Both the position numbers and the translations under genes were made by a program. The notes beneath the pieces were generated by a model, which was not told the DNA's origin, did not search any database, and saw only the letters and a list, made by a program, of their open reading frames with translations. 6,842 nucleotides of DNA, from NCBI GenBank assembly GCA_027053145.1, contig JALUED010000167.1, forward strand, positions 1 through 6,842, written 5' to 3'. The DNA comes from Thermaceae bacterium. Its GTDB lineage: Bacteria > Deinococcota > Deinococci > Deinococcales > Marinithermaceae. Positions 5,951 through 6,842 of the stretch are shown here, piece after piece. Numbering within the stretch: position 1 is the first letter of the stretch; the number at the start of each line of letters is the position of its first letter.

Positions 5951-6687
5951 TCCGCCGGGCCGCCCTCCTCCTTCTTTGCCTTGGCCTCGCCCAGGTTTAC
6001 CACCCCACCGCCACCCTGGTTCACGGCAAAAGCGAGGTGGTGGTGGAGAAGACAAGCCCTGACGAGCTGGGCCTTGCCTGGATCGAGGAACGCGAAGACG
6101 GCGTGCTCTTTGTCTTCTACGACCCTCCGCCCTACCGGGTGACGGTCCGCTTCGGCGAGGACGCCCGAGCCTACGCCGCGCTGGCCCTCGTGGATCAACC
6201 CGACCGAGGGGGCGGCACGGTGGCGCTCGCCGGTGGCGAAGCCCGCTTTCTAGAGGCCGAGGACCGAGTCCTTTACGAGCTCCGGAGCGAGCCCGGTGCG
6301 GTCGCGATCGAAAAGGGCAAGCTTAGGGCTGAGGGCCGGCGCCTCGACTACGACAACGAAACCGGGGTCGCCCGCGTGCTCGGGCCGGTTGCCTTTCGGC
6401 GCGAAGGCCCAAACCCCCTTAAGGGCAAGGCCCAAACGCTCCTTTATCGGGTGGAGGAAGGGGAGCTTTGGCTTTTGGGCGGGGTCGCCATCGAACAGGG
6501 AAAGCGGAACACCCGCGCCGACCGCGCCCTCGTGGACGAAGCGCGGGGCCTTGCTTTTCTCGAGGGCCACCCTATCAAAAGCCAGGCACCGGACGAGGAG
6601 ATCGTCGGCAGGCGGCTCGTTTACGACCTAGAAAGCGGGGCGCTTTGGGTCCTCGAGGGCGTCGTCGGGAAACTTTCCGGGGATTAA
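5947..6687 (+). CDS. OstA/LptA-like exported bridge protein, copy 2
   Basis: 246 residues from GTG 5947, which overlaps the previous stop in GTGA (5947-5950), a classic translational coupling junction; AGGA at 5939-5942 can serve as ribosome site. The N-terminus (IRRAALLLLCLGLAQ) is a signal peptide with probable cleavage after GLA. The Cys inside LLLC does not make a good lipobox. An N-terminal segment (about 16-105) has less obvious similarity to the family. The C-terminal half has OstA-type units: AEGRRLDYDNETGVARVLGPV, RADRALVDEARGLAFLEGHP and VGRRLVYDLESGALWVLEG. These resemble units in the preceding protein, so the two genes look like diverged paralogues. Expected location is periplasmic, between the cytoplasmic and outer membranes. 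The family call is likely; whether it stacks on copy 1 or contacts an outer-membrane partner cannot be read from this window. Confidence 0.72.
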   Translation: MIRRAALLLLCLGLAQVYHPTATLVHGKSEVVVEKTSPDELGLAWIEEREDGVLFVFYDPPPYRVTVRFGEDARAYAALALVDQPDRGGGTVALAGGEARFLEAEDRVLYELRSEPGAVAIEKGKLRAEGRRLDYDNETGVARVLGPVAFRREGPNPLKGKAQTLLYRVEEGELWLLGGVAIEQGKRNTRADRALVDEARGLAFLEGHPIKSQAPDEEIVGRRLVYDLESGALWVLEGVVGKLSGD

Positions 6688-6701
6688 GGCAGCGTTAAGG
6701 C
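6684..6701. repeat. TTAAGGC direct repeat with 11-bp period
   Basis: TTAAGGC occurs at 6684-6690 and again at 6695-6701, exactly 11 bp apart (one helical turn). The first copy overlaps the TAA stop of the preceding gene. Tandem half-sites with about one turn of spacing are typical of OmpR/PhoB-type response regulators. The pair lies about 40 bp upstream of a -10 box (6742-6747). A binding role is inference. Confidence 0.45.
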
Positions 6702-6741
6702 CCCCTTCCCCAAGCTAGAGGCGTGCGGAGCCCAGCGCCCC

Positions 6742-6747
6742 TAAAAT
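6742..6747 (+). promoter_or_regulatory. -10 box TAAAAT before the right-edge gene
   Basis: TAAAAT lies within CCCTAAAATGGG (6739-6750), a 12-mer identical to the one around the malic enzyme -10 box (976-965, minus strand). It ends 17 nt before ATG 6765, so the leader would be about 10 nt, with AGGGA at 6752-6756 as a modest ribosome site. No clear -35 box is visible. Confidence 0.5.
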
Positions 6748-6764
6748 GGGTAGGGAAGCCGGTC

Positions 6765-6842
6765 ATGGCGGTTGGACGCCCGCTCGCGCTGCCCCTTTAC
6801 CTCGAGCGCCCGCGCCTGCTCGAGCGCCTGCCCGAGGCGCCG
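6765..6842 (+). CDS. Start of a truncated gene, possibly a large LuxR/MalT- or SARP-like regulator
   Basis: The open frame from ATG 6765 runs without a stop to the window edge, 26 codons: MAVGRPLALPLYLERPRLLERL and a short remainder. The RPRLLERL motif shortly after the start resembles the segment that precedes the P-loop ATPase domain in MalT/LuxR-type and other STAND-family transcriptional activators. This is weak evidence because only the first 26 residues are visible. It is preceded by a -10 box and a modest ribosome site. An out-of-frame ATG at 6746 overlaps the -10 box and is not a likely start. Confidence 0.5.
   Translation, partial: MAVGRPLALPLYLERPRLLERLPEAP

Noticed and set aside
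6688..6720. Possible terminator (AAGGCCCCCTT) after the second OstA-like gene
   Set aside because: The stem is only 4 bp with a 3-nt loop and there is no U tract, so it is too weak to call.
1..6842. Mobile elements, CRISPR arrays, tRNA or rRNA genes
   Set aside because: I saw no transposase motifs, terminal inverted repeats, regularly spaced repeats, or tRNA/rRNA-like sequence; almost all of the window is occupied by conserved protein-coding genes.

Overview
The window is high in G+C (roughly two thirds by eye) and carries gene families and promoter architecture typical of the Deinococcota, most likely a Thermaceae member (Thermus, Meiothermus, Marinithermus or Oceanithermus group). Three lines point there. 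RuvA resembles the Thermus form, including its likely length of 191 residues. A FemX-type peptidoglycan bridge enzyme is present, as expected for the ornithine-(Gly)2 peptidoglycan of this phylum. Finally, TANNNT -10 boxes lie only 6-7 nt before several start codons, the hallmark of leaderless mRNAs common in this group. The malate dehydrogenase is the LDH-like type, not the cytosolic-like type I remember from Thermus thermophilus, so the species may lie outside the T. thermophilus core. The assignment is inference.

Layout. Positions 1-961 (minus) hold the N-terminal 320 codons of an NAD-type malic enzyme, running off the left edge. It is divergent from mdh (1041-1991, plus), so two malate-consuming enzymes share a 79-bp control region. 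mdh converges on pheA (1988-2857, minus; prephenate dehydratase with ACT domain). Their stop codons overlap in one CTAG, flanked by two hairpins that look like a compact bidirectional terminator. pheA is divergent from ruvA (2880-3455, plus) across only 22 bp, where two -10 boxes overlap head to head. ruvA abuts a femX-like gene (3456-4478) with no spacer. After 34 nt, three overlapping genes follow (4513-5067, 5048-5950, 5947-6687). They encode an LptC-like membrane-anchored protein and two exported OstA/LptA-like proteins. A 77-bp gap with an 11-bp-period direct repeat and a -10 box precedes the start of a gene cut by the right edge (6765 on).

Functionally the window combines central carbon metabolism (malate node), phenylalanine synthesis, recombination (Holliday junction binding) and envelope biogenesis (peptidoglycan bridge, LptC/LptA-like trio). 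I see no mobile element, CRISPR array, RNA gene or phage gene. The most interesting points are the minimal bidirectional leaderless promoter, the recurring start-proximal -10 boxes, and the LptC/LptA-like operon in a phylum thought to lack canonical lipid A synthesis.
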